Positions 13,787 through 22,303 of a DNA stretch of 24,989 nucleotides are shown in pieces. The stretch covers positions 1 to 24,989 of the IMG/VR virus record IMGVR_UViG_3300050030_000064. One strand, 5' to 3'. The position numbers were made by a program, and so were the translations under genes. This stretch comes from a virus. Position 1 is the first letter of the stretch; every line of letters starts with the position of its first letter. The notes beneath the pieces are model-generated. The model was not told the DNA's origin. It ran no database searches and was given only the letters and a program-made list of their open reading frames with translations.

Positions 13787-14415
13787 TACCTCAAAATACC
13801 CAAAGTCTTCAGTCCGGCAATACCTACACAATATGAGTCGCTCATATCGAAACACATGTCTTTCAATGTGTTATTCTTGGTATAAAACCATTCAATTTGG
13901 GGTTCTAATTTAGCAACTTTTTCCCAGATATACAACTTTTTTTCTTTTAAATATTTTTCTGGAAAGCTAACTGTCTCAATTACTTCTATTTCGCCTGTTT
14001 TTCTGTTCTTTTTTCTGGTAACATGAATTAATTCGGGACAAAACAATTTTCGACTGTCGTACACACTTATTTTAGTTGGCATTATATCGAATACTTCCCA
14101 AAGAATATACCTGGCAATACCATTGAATCCCAATAGCAATGCCGTTGTATTAATATTTTTCGGAGTGTTTGAAAGTGGTGCTTCAACAAACACATGTATG
14201 ATTTCACCGTTTAATTCTTGCTCAATTCTTTCTTTATATGCAATACAATATTCTTTAAAGACTTCGGCTTTTTGAATGTCTCTATCATCAATGGCAGTTT
14301 CTTTATCGGTTTTTAACAAAAGATGTTTGAGTTCGATTAATTTGCCGTTGGCACTCCAAAGCGCACAGCCAACATTAGTTGTTGAAACATCTAAAGACCA
14401 AATGTATTTTTCCAT
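13786..14415 (-). CDS. RuvC-like (RNase H fold) Holliday-junction resolvase
   Basis: 209 residues. The first strand reads WSLDVSTTNVGCAL with Asp9, the second acidic site is Glu78 (HVFVEAP), and the C-terminal helix holds D186, D190 and D193 (DMSD), matching the Asp-Glu-Asp-Asp order and final D-x-x-D spacing of RuvC. These enzymes cut four-way junctions during recombination and packaging; the T4 equivalent role is gp49 (a different fold). Residues around 130-160 form a Lys/Arg/Glu-rich insert compared with E. coli RuvC (173 residues). The gene starts 2 nt after the ribbon-helix-helix-like gene and overlaps the following GIY-YIG gene by 1 nt, forming a three-gene operon. Confidence 0.8.
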   Translation of the reverse strand: MEKYIWSLDVSTTNVGCALWSANGKLIELKHLLLKTDKETAIDDRDIQKAEVFKEYCIAYKERIEQELNGEIIHVFVEAPLSNTPKNINTTALLLGFNGIARYILWEVFDIMPTKISVYDSRKLFCPELIHVTRKKNRKTGEIEVIETVSFPEKYLKEKKLYIWEKVAKLEPQIEWFYTKNNTLKDMCFDMSDSYCVGIAGLKTLGILR

Positions 14416-14417
14416 AA

Positions 14418-14657
14418 TTATTTTAATTCTACTCGCTCGCCAGTAACTCTGTTAACAATTACAGAACGTTCCTTTAGTTCGTCAATCATTTTTTGAAGAC
14501 TCTTAGGGTCATTAATATATAGTTTAATGAGGTCTTCAATAACACCACCAATTTTCATGCTTTTGCTTTTGCATAAACTTTTAAACTTGTTGTGAAGTTC
14601 TCCATCAATTATGACAGATTTTGGCTTAGTTTCTTCGTCCATGTACACTTTACCCAT
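14418..14657 (-). CDS. Small ribbon-helix-helix-like DNA-binding protein
   Basis: 79 residues. A short basic strand (PKSVIIDGE, about 12-20) is followed by two helices (LHNKFKSLCKSK and GGVIEDLIKLYI), the order seen in Arc/CopG ribbon-helix-helix repressors, then a charged C-terminal helix and strand. Such proteins dimerise and bind operator DNA. It is the first gene of the operon with the RuvC-like and small GIY-YIG nucleases and could regulate it. A second in-frame Met at residue 6 is an alternative start. An AGTATTTAT-type box lies 31 nt upstream. The family call rests on pattern only. Confidence 0.6.
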   Translation of the reverse strand: MGKVYMDEETKPKSVIIDGELHNKFKSLCKSKSMKIGGVIEDLIKLYINDPKSLQKMIDELKERSVIVNRVTGERVELK

Positions 14658-14688
14658 ATTATTATAAATTTTTTATTCATTAATTTAT

Positions 14689-14698
14689 AATAAATACT
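14689..14698 (-). promoter_or_regulatory. AGTATTTATT box upstream of the ribbon-helix-helix operon
   Basis: Nine of ten positions match AGTATTTATA on the minus strand, 31 nt before the ATG at 14657. The intergenic gap is 84 nt, the expected room for a promoter after the virion block. Confidence 0.4.
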
Positions 14699-14741
14699 AA
14701 GAAACTATAAAAAAATATAAAATTTTATGATTATTTTAAAA

Positions 14742-15452
14742 TTAAAAATCAATTGCAAATAAAATTGTCCTTGATATGTTACCATTTTTTTCTACTGGGT
14801 CATTAAATTTACCAATTGCGACTAAATTCATATTTGTATCATATATTCCGATTTCTGATGCAAATACTGACTGCCCGTCCCATGTTGAATTAGTAGACGA
14901 ATTGAAGTCACCAAGATTCATTATTAGTGAGAGATTTGTTGTAAAGACATCCGCATGTATTTGTGTAGTAACATTGCCAAAGAAATATATTTCATCACCA
15001 AAGCACAATTTATCGTCATCACCCGGTAATGCTGAAGGATATAATAAGCCAGGAATAGCATTATTTAATGTATATGCAGTAAAACCAGTATAATCTAATA
15101 ATGAAATATTAAATGTTTTATTTGTTAATTGGGTTGGCGTTATAATTCCTGTAAATCCGGTTATTTCAACGATTTTCCATTGTGATGCATCGGGTTTAAC
15201 ATTCGTTGTCCCGCTAACCAACTGAATTAATATAAATAATTTATTTACTGTAAATCCTGTTCCTGAAGTGATGTCAGTGCTTAAAAATTTAAAATCGCTA
15301 CTTCCACCAGAGAAAAACAAATTAATGTTATTGGTATATGGATTATCTGCTTGAAATTGTACAGAATTTATATAATTACAATGAATTGCAGTACTATAAC
15401 CACTTAAAGACGTTAAAAGATATGATGTAAATATTGTATAGTTGTTTGCCAT
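14742..15452 (-). CDS. Virion structural protein, unknown role
   Basis: 236 residues, rich in Thr, Ser, Asn and aromatic residues with many short beta-like strands and almost no long helices. It starts MANNYTIFTSYLL and ends NGNISRTILFAIDF; from memory, that type of C-terminus is seen in phage tail proteins. It starts 14 nt after the preceding virion gene in the block and shares its compositional style. No signal peptide or TM segment. A tail-fibre attachment, baseplate or tail-tip component is likely from position alone. Confidence 0.65.
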   Translation of the reverse strand: MANNYTIFTSYLLTSLSGYSTAIHCNYINSVQFQADNPYTNNINLFFSGGSSDFKFLSTDITSGTGFTVNKLFILIQLVSGTTNVKPDASQWKIVEITGFTGIITPTQLTNKTFNISLLDYTGFTAYTLNNAIPGLLYPSALPGDDDKLCFGDEIYFFGNVTTQIHADVFTTNLSLIMNLGDFNSSTNSTWDGQSVFASEIGIYDTNMNLVAIGKFNDPVEKNGNISRTILFAIDF

Positions 15453-15466
15453 AATTTATTTATATT

Positions 15467-16807
15467 TTATACTGGTGGGCAGTATTGTACTATTGGATTA
15501 TTGCTGATAACATAATTTGGTAATGTCCATGACCTGTTTGATTTATATGACATTGCAAAAAGTAATTCTTGGTCTTCAATTACAAATATTTTTAAGTCGG
15601 TGAAAACTTTACCTACAATATTACCATCTGGGTCAGCCAAATCATAATATTCCAAATCTAATGATTTTGTTAATCCGGTTAATAGTTGTGGAGAACCAAT
15701 TGCTTTTAATGTAACGCCTAATGTAGTTCCTGTTGATTTATGCCACATAATTGTCGGGATGTTTAACACAGGTGTAGTTAAATAAAATCCTTCACCATAA
15801 ACATTAGCGGGTGATGGATTAGTATAATGAATTACACCAAGTTTTTTCAAAACAGGCGATTGATTCTGAATATAAGAAACAAAACCACCATATGTTCTAC
15901 TGTTAAATTGAGTAAATTTTCTATAAGTTGTTCCAGTTAAAATTCCCGCAATTTCATCAGTAAAAATAATGGTCATATTCCAAAATGGAAATATTACTGT
16001 AGGACACTGGCTATTATTTAAGAAAGTCAATACACTTTCGTCCATATAATCTGTCGGAGTATCGTTGAAAATCGTATTACCACTATAATTTATAAAATTA
16101 TAATAAACCATAGCACCTGCTCTTACAGTTGGTATACCGCCAAAGTCAGGTAATTCCCTGTCAACTTGAACGACAAGATTATTGTTTGCTAAAGAGCCTG
16201 ATGTAATTGCGCTGATTTGATAAAACAAATATGGCGTTGGCTGTAATGTGTTTCCCGAATATCCTATTGTATCGGCATTGAGTGTCCATTTAACTAAAAG
16301 TAAATCTCCTACTGCTGGCTCATTACCGCTTGTACCATATGTGGGTGCTTGAAATAAGTGTAATGCCGTACCGCCTTGAACTGTGTTCATATTTACCATT
16401 GCATCCGGCTGTTTAACGTGATTACTATCTACAATAAACGTGAAACTATTACCTGTTGTATTTGTAAAAAATCCAATTGGGTCAACGGGATTTGTAACAA
16501 TATATGTTGATTGTGGCACACTTGGTATAATGTTATATGGCGTACCCGATATATTTTTTGGTATGAATGATATTATTTGTGGATTTACATCTGCAGGTTG
16601 CAATATTGAAGAATAAAATGGTGTATAGCCAGATTGACCCAATGCTGTCATTTGGTCATTTACTTGAGAAGTAAAAGAATAGTCAATTTCGCTATCGCCA
16701 ATAGCAAAATAGCTAAAACTTAAACTACCTGTGGATAATTGTTCTCTACCACAAGTGGTTAATTTAATGTTTAATACTACAGGGTCTTTTTTATCAATAA
16801 ATCCCAT
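15467..16807 (-). CDS. Virion structural protein with a conserved N-terminal beta-sheet module
   Basis: 446 residues. The N-terminus (VVLNIKLTTCGREQLSTG, then SFSYFAIGDSEIDYSF) is a pattern I associate with structural proteins of Bacteroidota tailed phages. The rest is beta-rich, Thr/Gly/Pro/Asn-rich. It lies between the FN3-like adhesin and the 236-residue virion gene and has an exact AGTATTTATA box 16 nt upstream. The role, probably baseplate or tail-fibre connection, is inferred from neighbours. Confidence 0.65.
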   Translation of the reverse strand: MGFIDKKDPVVLNIKLTTCGREQLSTGSLSFSYFAIGDSEIDYSFTSQVNDQMTALGQSGYTPFYSSILQPADVNPQIISFIPKNISGTPYNIIPSVPQSTYIVTNPVDPIGFFTNTTGNSFTFIVDSNHVKQPDAMVNMNTVQGGTALHLFQAPTYGTSGNEPAVGDLLLVKWTLNADTIGYSGNTLQPTPYLFYQISAITSGSLANNNLVVQVDRELPDFGGIPTVRAGAMVYYNFINYSGNTIFNDTPTDYMDESVLTFLNNSQCPTVIFPFWNMTIIFTDEIAGILTGTTYRKFTQFNSRTYGGFVSYIQNQSPVLKKLGVIHYTNPSPANVYGEGFYLTTPVLNIPTIMWHKSTGTTLGVTLKAIGSPQLLTGLTKSLDLEYYDLADPDGNIVGKVFTDLKIFVIEDQELLFAMSYKSNRSWTLPNYVISNNPIVQYCPPV

Positions 16808-16823
16808 TTTCTCTGATTTTAAT

Positions 16824-16833
16824 TATAAATACT
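16824..16833 (-). promoter_or_regulatory. AGTATTTATA box upstream of the 446-residue virion gene
   Basis: An exact match on the minus strand, 16 nt before the ATG at 16807, in a 39-nt intergenic gap. Confidence 0.5.
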
Positions 16834-16846
16834 AATAATAATAATT

Positions 16847-17794
16847 TTAAATTGTACAATCCAATAATGGCGTTGCATCAGTACCACCAGCAGTTGCTCT
16901 ATTGTTGCATTTTATATTTGCAATACCATTTACACCAGTAATAACAACAGAGTATCCACCGCTTGCAGTATTATAACTGCTATATTCAAGATTCCAACCG
17001 CCTCTGAACTTAACGTTGCCAACAACACTAATATTAGTAATTGTAGTATAGCCACTAATAAATTGACTATCGCTACCATTTGGTCCATGTGCGTATGACC
17101 ATATATCAGCTACTTGAGTCCATGTAATACCATCAGTAGTCATTTCTAACCAAGCGTGTCCTTGGCTTTGGTCACCTGGGTTTCCTGAACCAACATCACT
17201 GTTTGCATTAACATTATAATAGAAAGTAATTGAATATATATTGCCTGCAACATGATTATCTACTCCCATTATAACATTGTCATTTACTAAATCTACTGAA
17301 GCAAAATAAAGCTGTGATGGTGATAGTGTTATAAATGACACTTCATTACCATATGCAGTTCCTTGAGTATTTGTAGCATATGCACGAGTATAATATGTTG
17401 TATTTAAAGTCAATCCGCTTAACAAACTGCTGAATGAGCCAATTCCGCTACCATTGACAGTATGACAACCTGCAATAGTTGGATTTGGTGCAGTATTCCA
17501 AACACTACCACGTGCTGTAACACTTGCACCGCCATCAGAACTCACATTGCCACAACCCATTGCACTTATTTGCCCTATAGAAGTAACTGCAGAAGTACTA
17601 ATTGTTGGTAAATGAACTGGTGTTGCAGATGTTGCAATTTGTAGTGTATTGCCAAAATATTCTACACCACAGACAATCATATATGAACGATATTCATATA
17701 TGGTGCTTGCAGTTAAATTGGGAATTGTAAAATTGTAAGTAGTTCCTGTAATTGGTCCTGCAGTGAGTGATGTTGTTATCCAAGGTCCTGGCAT
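16847..17794 (-). CDS. Fibronectin-III-like tail adhesin
   Basis: 315 residues. Residues 1-60 look like the later strands of an FN3-like domain (ASTIYEYRSYMIVCGVEYFG). Residues about 66-158 form a complete Bacteroidota-style FN3-like domain (PTISTSAVTSIG, then SSDGGASVTARGSVWNTAPN, then LTLNTTYYTRAYATNTQGTA). A C-terminal beta-rich domain of about 150 residues follows, containing a GHAWLEMTTDGITWTQVADI segment that resembles a carbohydrate-binding jelly-roll. The last 20 residues hold two Cys. Such domains bind cell-surface glycans. The gene follows the large baseplate/tail gene and carries its own AGTATTTATA box. The abrupt start inside an FN3-like fold suggests it split from, or recombined with, a longer adhesin. 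Confidence 0.7.
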   Translation of the reverse strand: MPGPWITTSLTAGPITGTTYNFTIPNLTASTIYEYRSYMIVCGVEYFGNTLQIATSATPVHLPTISTSAVTSIGQISAMGCGNVSSDGGASVTARGSVWNTAPNPTIAGCHTVNGSGIGSFSSLLSGLTLNTTYYTRAYATNTQGTAYGNEVSFITLSPSQLYFASVDLVNDNVIMGVDNHVAGNIYSITFYYNVNANSDVGSGNPGDQSQGHAWLEMTTDGITWTQVADIWSYAHGPNGSDSQFISGYTTITNISVVGNVKFRGGWNLEYSSYNTASGGYSVVITGVNGIANIKCNNRATAGGTDATPLLDCTI

Positions 17795-17805
17795 TTTATT
17801 TTATT

Positions 17806-17815
17806 TATAAATACT
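17806..17815 (-). promoter_or_regulatory. AGTATTTATA box upstream of the FN3-like adhesin
   Basis: An exact match on the minus strand, 11 nt before the ATG at 17794, in a 26-nt intergenic gap. This is the closest spacing seen for the box. Confidence 0.5.
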
Positions 17816-17820
17816 TAATA

Positions 17821-20800
17821 TTATACTTCAATTATTGGTCCAAGTGGCGGTGTACATGTGCTACATGTTTGCGCATATACTGACATCATGTATGGATATT
17901 CACCAAGACAGAAGCAACCATTACCGCTTACAACACTAAAAATTGCTACTGATGCACTACTTGACGTTCCAATTATTGTTTCGGCTCTTGCACATGCAAA
18001 TGCATTAAATACATCACCATAATGAACAGTAAAGGGACCCCATGTACCTGTACAATTTAATGCTCCTTTTGAACCACAACTGCAACTACCAACAGTAAAT
18101 CCATTACATGTAAGTTCAACAGAAACCAATTCTGGCGCACATGAAGTAATTGGTTTTCGCATGTTCCAATTAAATGTTGTATTGTATGTTTCACCTGCTG
18201 ACATTGGAGGTTGGGTAGCCAATGCACCTATACTAAATGCGCATAATTCACAACTATAACCACCTTCACAGCATAAGAAATTTACTGCTTTATATGGCGA
18301 TACGCCACATGCTTGATTAACTGTAACATATTTTGTTGAACCAGTCAATGGTGTATAACATACAATACCCGACCTTGCTACACCAATATTTACACAAGCA
18401 GTAATTTGACTCAGTGCTCCTGTTGGTGAAGGAGTGCCATGATTTGATGGCAATGTTAAAATCCAAGGAACACTACATGTCACAGTATAACAATTCCATG
18501 AATCGCCAGTTATATAAACGCATTGTGTTGCTCCGCTATTAAGAACATTTAAAACAATTGGATTCACTTGAATGCTATAAGTTACTGCGCTGAGTACTCT
18601 ATATTGCATTCCATACCAGCTTGCACTGCTTCCACCTGTTATTGCAATGCCACCACTATTAATTGTGGTTGCACTTGCAGTACCTAATTTAGTAAATAAT
18701 CCCGGAATAATTGGTGTTGCCAATGTAGTTCCACTGTAAAGTTGTCCAAGTGCAAAATTTGGTCCGGACAATACAAATGCTTGATACGTATATGTGGTGT
18801 TTTCTAATAAACCATTTATCGACATACTGTAATTATCTACAGTCGGTGCACCAAGTTCTGATACGCATGACCACGGGTCTAATTGATTACACCTATACTG
18901 TACTCCATATGATGTAAGAAGATTGTAGTTTTGTATATTCATACCACCAGTATTAATAATACTACCGATTCCAGTCGTACCAGATATAGTATCAACATAG
19001 AATGTTGGTGGTATGGGTTGCGGTTGCTGTACTTGTTGATGAATCATAAACATACTGCCATCATCGCCCAAATATTGAACAATCGGCATATTTCTCATGT
19101 CAATTGTAGTAGAATTACCAGAGTAAAGATTTACACCCCTTTTATACATAAATTTTTGCTTGGTGAAGACCGTATTTCTAATCAATAAGCCACCCTGTCT
19201 TAATATAATTGTTGCAGACAGCAATTCATCAACAAATTTTTGAAAGAATGAATTGTATTTGCTCAAGAAAGGATATAAGTTTTCAAAAGTATAGCCGTTT
19301 GAGTGTAATGGGTCATTTTCGGGCAATAAACTTCTTTTAAGATACTGCATATAAACATTAAGCAATGCTGGATACCAGCCGCCCTTATAATCTGAAACAA
19401 TTTTTCTTGTTCTTACGTTAATCAATTTTCTTTGAATTAATTCGATAAATTCGAGAAACGATAATTTACTTATATCACCTACGCCAAAAACATCACTTAT
19501 AATTGGATTAAAATATGAACTTTGTGCCACAAGATAATATACGCTTATTACTGAACCATATCTAATACCGCTTGGCAAAAATACTTCGTATTTATTCAAT
19601 ACATTTATGTCATAATCTTTATATGGTTCTAATGCAATACCATCTACAAGTACCTTGATGTCAGATGCTTGATTTGCCCTATAATTCATTTTATAGACGT
19701 ACTTGTTTGCTGAGACATTGAAATAAACTTTACCTGAGTTAAAGCTATCTACCCTTACAACTTCACTACGTGCATTTATTTCATTACTACCTAAGACATG
19801 AACATATGCCACTTGTATATTAGGTTCTGCTGCGAGATATGCAATAATTTCTGGATTCTGAATGATAATATTACTCTGACCGCTTATTGAATTATTTGGG
19901 TCAACAATATAGTCAGCAACAAATTGTGGTGTACCTTTTGTTAAGGCAATACCATTGATTGTTACCTGTACATCACCACGTGGATAACTTGGCAATGGAA
20001 TTGTTGTTCCAATTAAATTCGGCTTGATTCTTGTTACAATATATTCAACAGTAATTCCAGTAACTGGATGGCTACCACCTGAATAAATAAATGTTGCTTG
20101 AATAACATCCCTTCGGTTTCCCAAATTTTGTGCATAATTACCGTTTAGTATAGTAAAGCTATTACCTGTAACACTATAATCTGCATGCGATAAATCATTA
20201 TATATTGGACCAGTAGCACCGCTATATTCTGTCGGTGCATTTAATAAAATACCATTAAAACGAACTTCCAGAGTACCTTCGGTTTTATTATATGGTGTAG
20301 GAAGTGTAAATGTGTTTTGTGCACCAGTATAGCCTAAAGATACGTTAATATATGAATAAGGCAGAGTATATCCGCTTGAATTAGCGGGAAAATCTACCGT
20401 ATTAATATAGTTATAAACATCATATTCAATACCCCTTGCAGTGTCAAGTGCAACATCAACTTCTTTGGTATTCAATACCAATTTACTGTCTTGCTGAACA
20501 TACTGTGGAGTATCATAATGAATTCTTGTTGTTGCTCCCGTCTGTATCCAAGATTTTTTGTTATCAACGATTTGTGTAAGACTAAATCCTGCCTTACGAA
20601 AGTTATTCATGTATGCTTGTCCACTATCGGTGTCACCACTAATTTGAAAATAAAAAGTTGGTGATTCTATCGGTGCTTTGGGATATCCACTATTATCGTA
20701 TGGCAGAGAATTATTTGGAAAATCTGCTGTGGTGAATGGTACTGTATTTGGATTGATTTTTCCTCCAACAGTATATACGTATTCGGTTATATTGATGAAA

Positions 20801-22218
20801 GGTTCTGGAATGCCAATAAGCAAAAAAATTGATTTTATTGCTTCTCTTGTGCCTTTTGATTTCCAGAAATAGTTTGCATTCATCAAAATTCTTCGCCAAA
20901 GTTCAATATTAACTTCACCAGGCATAAAATCTGTAGTCAAATCTCTCTCAACATTATTTATGCTCAAGAAGTTCTGAACTAATTCGTTTTCATTAACTAA
21001 ACTAAAATAATTCCAACCAAATGTTCTTGCTAAATTGCTTACTAATTGGTCGGGTATGTTATTGAGTTTATTATATGTTACTGTGTTGATATTAACGAGA
21101 GAATCAATAAATTTTCTCAATTGGTCAAATTCCCAACCATATACCCTCAATAGTTTTGTCATTTTACCGTCTTCTGTAAGGTCATATATTTTAATTGAGG
21201 TAGGGGTTAAAAACCTTGCAATTAAATCTGTTTTTACTGAGTCATATTTACTGCCAATGGCAAGTAATGCTGTTAAGAAGTTCTGATATTCAGTATCGTT
21301 GATATCAATATTATATCCGTCACTTGTAGTCCATAACATGGTTGTAGTAGCATAACTAATACTACCGTCTTCCATAAGTGTTGGGTCATTTATTATAAAT
21401 TGAAAACCGCTTGAAATTCCACCGACTCTTTGTGAAATAATATATTGCTCATAACTTGTTAATAATGACCTATATTCTTCGAAAATAAAACTGCTTGGCT
21501 TAATATGAAAACTAATTCTATTTGTACTACCAGTATTAAACCAAAATGGATTACCACGTGTTTTTATTGTAATATATGTAACGCCAGCAGTGTCACCCGT
21601 AAAACCAATTACAGGATATTCGGTATTTAGGTCATATGTTGACCATACTACATATTTATCATATGATAAATTTAAATTAGAAATTGCCATATCATTTGGC
21701 TCGCTCACGTTTCCTTGGTTGAAAACTAAGCCGAATGTATTTTGAACCACATTATATGAAGAAATTACTGTTGGTATTTGAATAGTGGTTATGTCTGTAG
21801 CGGAATTATAAATATAGCTATTAAAGGTCTGATTACCGCCAGGAACTGCATTAGTATTAACAAAAAGACTTCCGGGATAGCCTAAAATAATTTTTTGTAC
21901 GGAAACTCTGAAAAATTCGTAAGTTGAACCGAATCTTACAAATGTATTTAAATTTGATTTGTCGAGATTTAGTGTTGCATTTGTTTGATAGTCATGTATT
22001 ACGGAAGATTGTGTGTTATTGAGACCCATTGTTTCCAAAGTAACTGGACGAACAAAAGAACTTAAAGTATTTGTATAATTAATATATATTCTACCGCTAA
22101 AATTTGATGTAACAGTAAAACTACCAAATTGAAATATAGTTTCGGATGCTGTGTTATTAAAATTTATACCGTTTAAGTTCTGGTCGAGATTAGTACCTAC
22201 TACTTTTACTTTTGCCAC
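17821..22218 (-). CDS. Large baseplate/tail protein with C-terminal FN3-like and BACON domains
   Basis: 1465 residues from a GTG at 22218; no ATG lies nearby in frame. The first about 1070 residues are virion-type; the part near residues 320-480 (FLTPTSIKIYDLTEDGKMTK, LLRVYGWEFDQLRKFIDSLV, then FWKSKGTREAIKSIFLLIGI) resembles the helical region of phage tail-protein-I/baseplate proteins. An FN3-like domain follows at about 1074-1168, then a BACON domain at about 1214-1303 (ILNVLNSGATQCVYITGDSW, then WILTLP, then GVARSGIVCYTPLTGS and VTVNQAC). The last about 160 residues are Cys-rich. BACON domains bind mucin-type glycans or proteins in Bacteroidota and in crAss-like phages. It has an AGTATTTATA-type box 16 nt upstream and lies after an intrinsic terminator, so it starts a new unit. 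It probably combines a baseplate body with a receptor-binding tip. Confidence 0.75.
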   Translation of the reverse strand: MAKVKVVGTNLDQNLNGINFNNTASETIFQFGSFTVTSNFSGRIYINYTNTLSSFVRPVTLETMGLNNTQSSVIHDYQTNATLNLDKSNLNTFVRFGSTYEFFRVSVQKIILGYPGSLFVNTNAVPGGNQTFNSYIYNSATDITTIQIPTVISSYNVVQNTFGLVFNQGNVSEPNDMAISNLNLSYDKYVVWSTYDLNTEYPVIGFTGDTAGVTYITIKTRGNPFWFNTGSTNRISFHIKPSSFIFEEYRSLLTSYEQYIISQRVGGISSGFQFIINDPTLMEDGSISYATTTMLWTTSDGYNIDINDTEYQNFLTALLAIGSKYDSVKTDLIARFLTPTSIKIYDLTEDGKMTKLLRVYGWEFDQLRKFIDSLVNINTVTYNKLNNIPDQLVSNLARTFGWNYFSLVNENELVQNFLSINNVERDLTTDFMPGEVNIELWRRILMNANYFWKSKGTREAIKSIFLLIGIPEPFINITEYVYTVGGKINPNTVPFTTADFPNNSLPYDNSGYPKAPIESPTFYFQISGDTDSGQAYMNNFRKAGFSLTQIVDNKKSWIQTGATTRIHYDTPQYVQQDSKLVLNTKEVDVALDTARGIEYDVYNYINTVDFPANSSGYTLPYSYINVSLGYTGAQNTFTLPTPYNKTEGTLEVRFNGILLNAPTEYSGATGPIYNDLSHADYSVTGNSFTILNGNYAQNLGNRRDVIQATFIYSGGSHPVTGITVEYIVTRIKPNLIGTTIPLPSYPRGDVQVTINGIALTKGTPQFVADYIVDPNNSISGQSNIIIQNPEIIAYLAAEPNIQVAYVHVLGSNEINARSEVVRVDSFNSGKVYFNVSANKYVYKMNYRANQASDIKVLVDGIALEPYKDYDINVLNKYEVFLPSGIRYGSVISVYYLVAQSSYFNPIISDVFGVGDISKLSFLEFIELIQRKLINVRTRKIVSDYKGGWYPALLNVYMQYLKRSLLPENDPLHSNGYTFENLYPFLSKYNSFFQKFVDELLSATIILRQGGLLIRNTVFTKQKFMYKRGVNLYSGNSTTIDMRNMPIVQYLGDDGSMFMIHQQVQQPQPIPPTFYVDTISGTTGIGSIINTGGMNIQNYNLLTSYGVQYRCNQLDPWSCVSELGAPTVDNYSMSINGLLENTTYTYQAFVLSGPNFALGQLYSGTTLATPIIPGLFTKLGTASATTINSGGIAITGGSSASWYGMQYRVLSAVTYSIQVNPIVLNVLNSGATQCVYITGDSWNCYTVTCSVPWILTLPSNHGTPSPTGALSQITACVNIGVARSGIVCYTPLTGSTKYVTVNQACGVSPYKAVNFLCCEGGYSCELCAFSIGALATQPPMSAGETYNTTFNWNMRKPITSCAPELVSVELTCNGFTVGSCSCGSKGALNCTGTWGPFTVHYGDVFNAFACARAETIIGTSSSASVAIFSVVSGNGCFCLGEYPYMMSVYAQTCSTCTPPLGPIIEV

Positions 22219-22234
22219 AATCTTTACATTTTAC

Positions 22235-22244
22235 TATAAATACG
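22235..22244 (-). promoter_or_regulatory. CGTATTTATA box upstream of the 1465-residue tail gene
   Basis: Nine of ten positions match AGTATTTATA on the minus strand, followed by G, 16 nt before the GTG start and immediately after the preceding terminator's T-run. The terminator-then-box order matches that at 11845-11914. Confidence 0.55.
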
Positions 22245-22251
22245 ATAATAA

Positions 22252-22284
22252 AAAAAATCCCAATCGTTTACATTGGGATTTTTT
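22252..22284 (-). terminator. Intrinsic terminator downstream of the 303-residue virion gene
   Basis: The stem AAAAAATCCCAAT / ATTGGGATTTTTT is perfect (13 bp) with a 7-nt loop and ends in a T-run on the minus strand. It lies about 20 nt after the stop at 22304. Confidence 0.9.
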
Positions 22285-22303
22285 CGTATGATGATTTTAT
22301 TTT

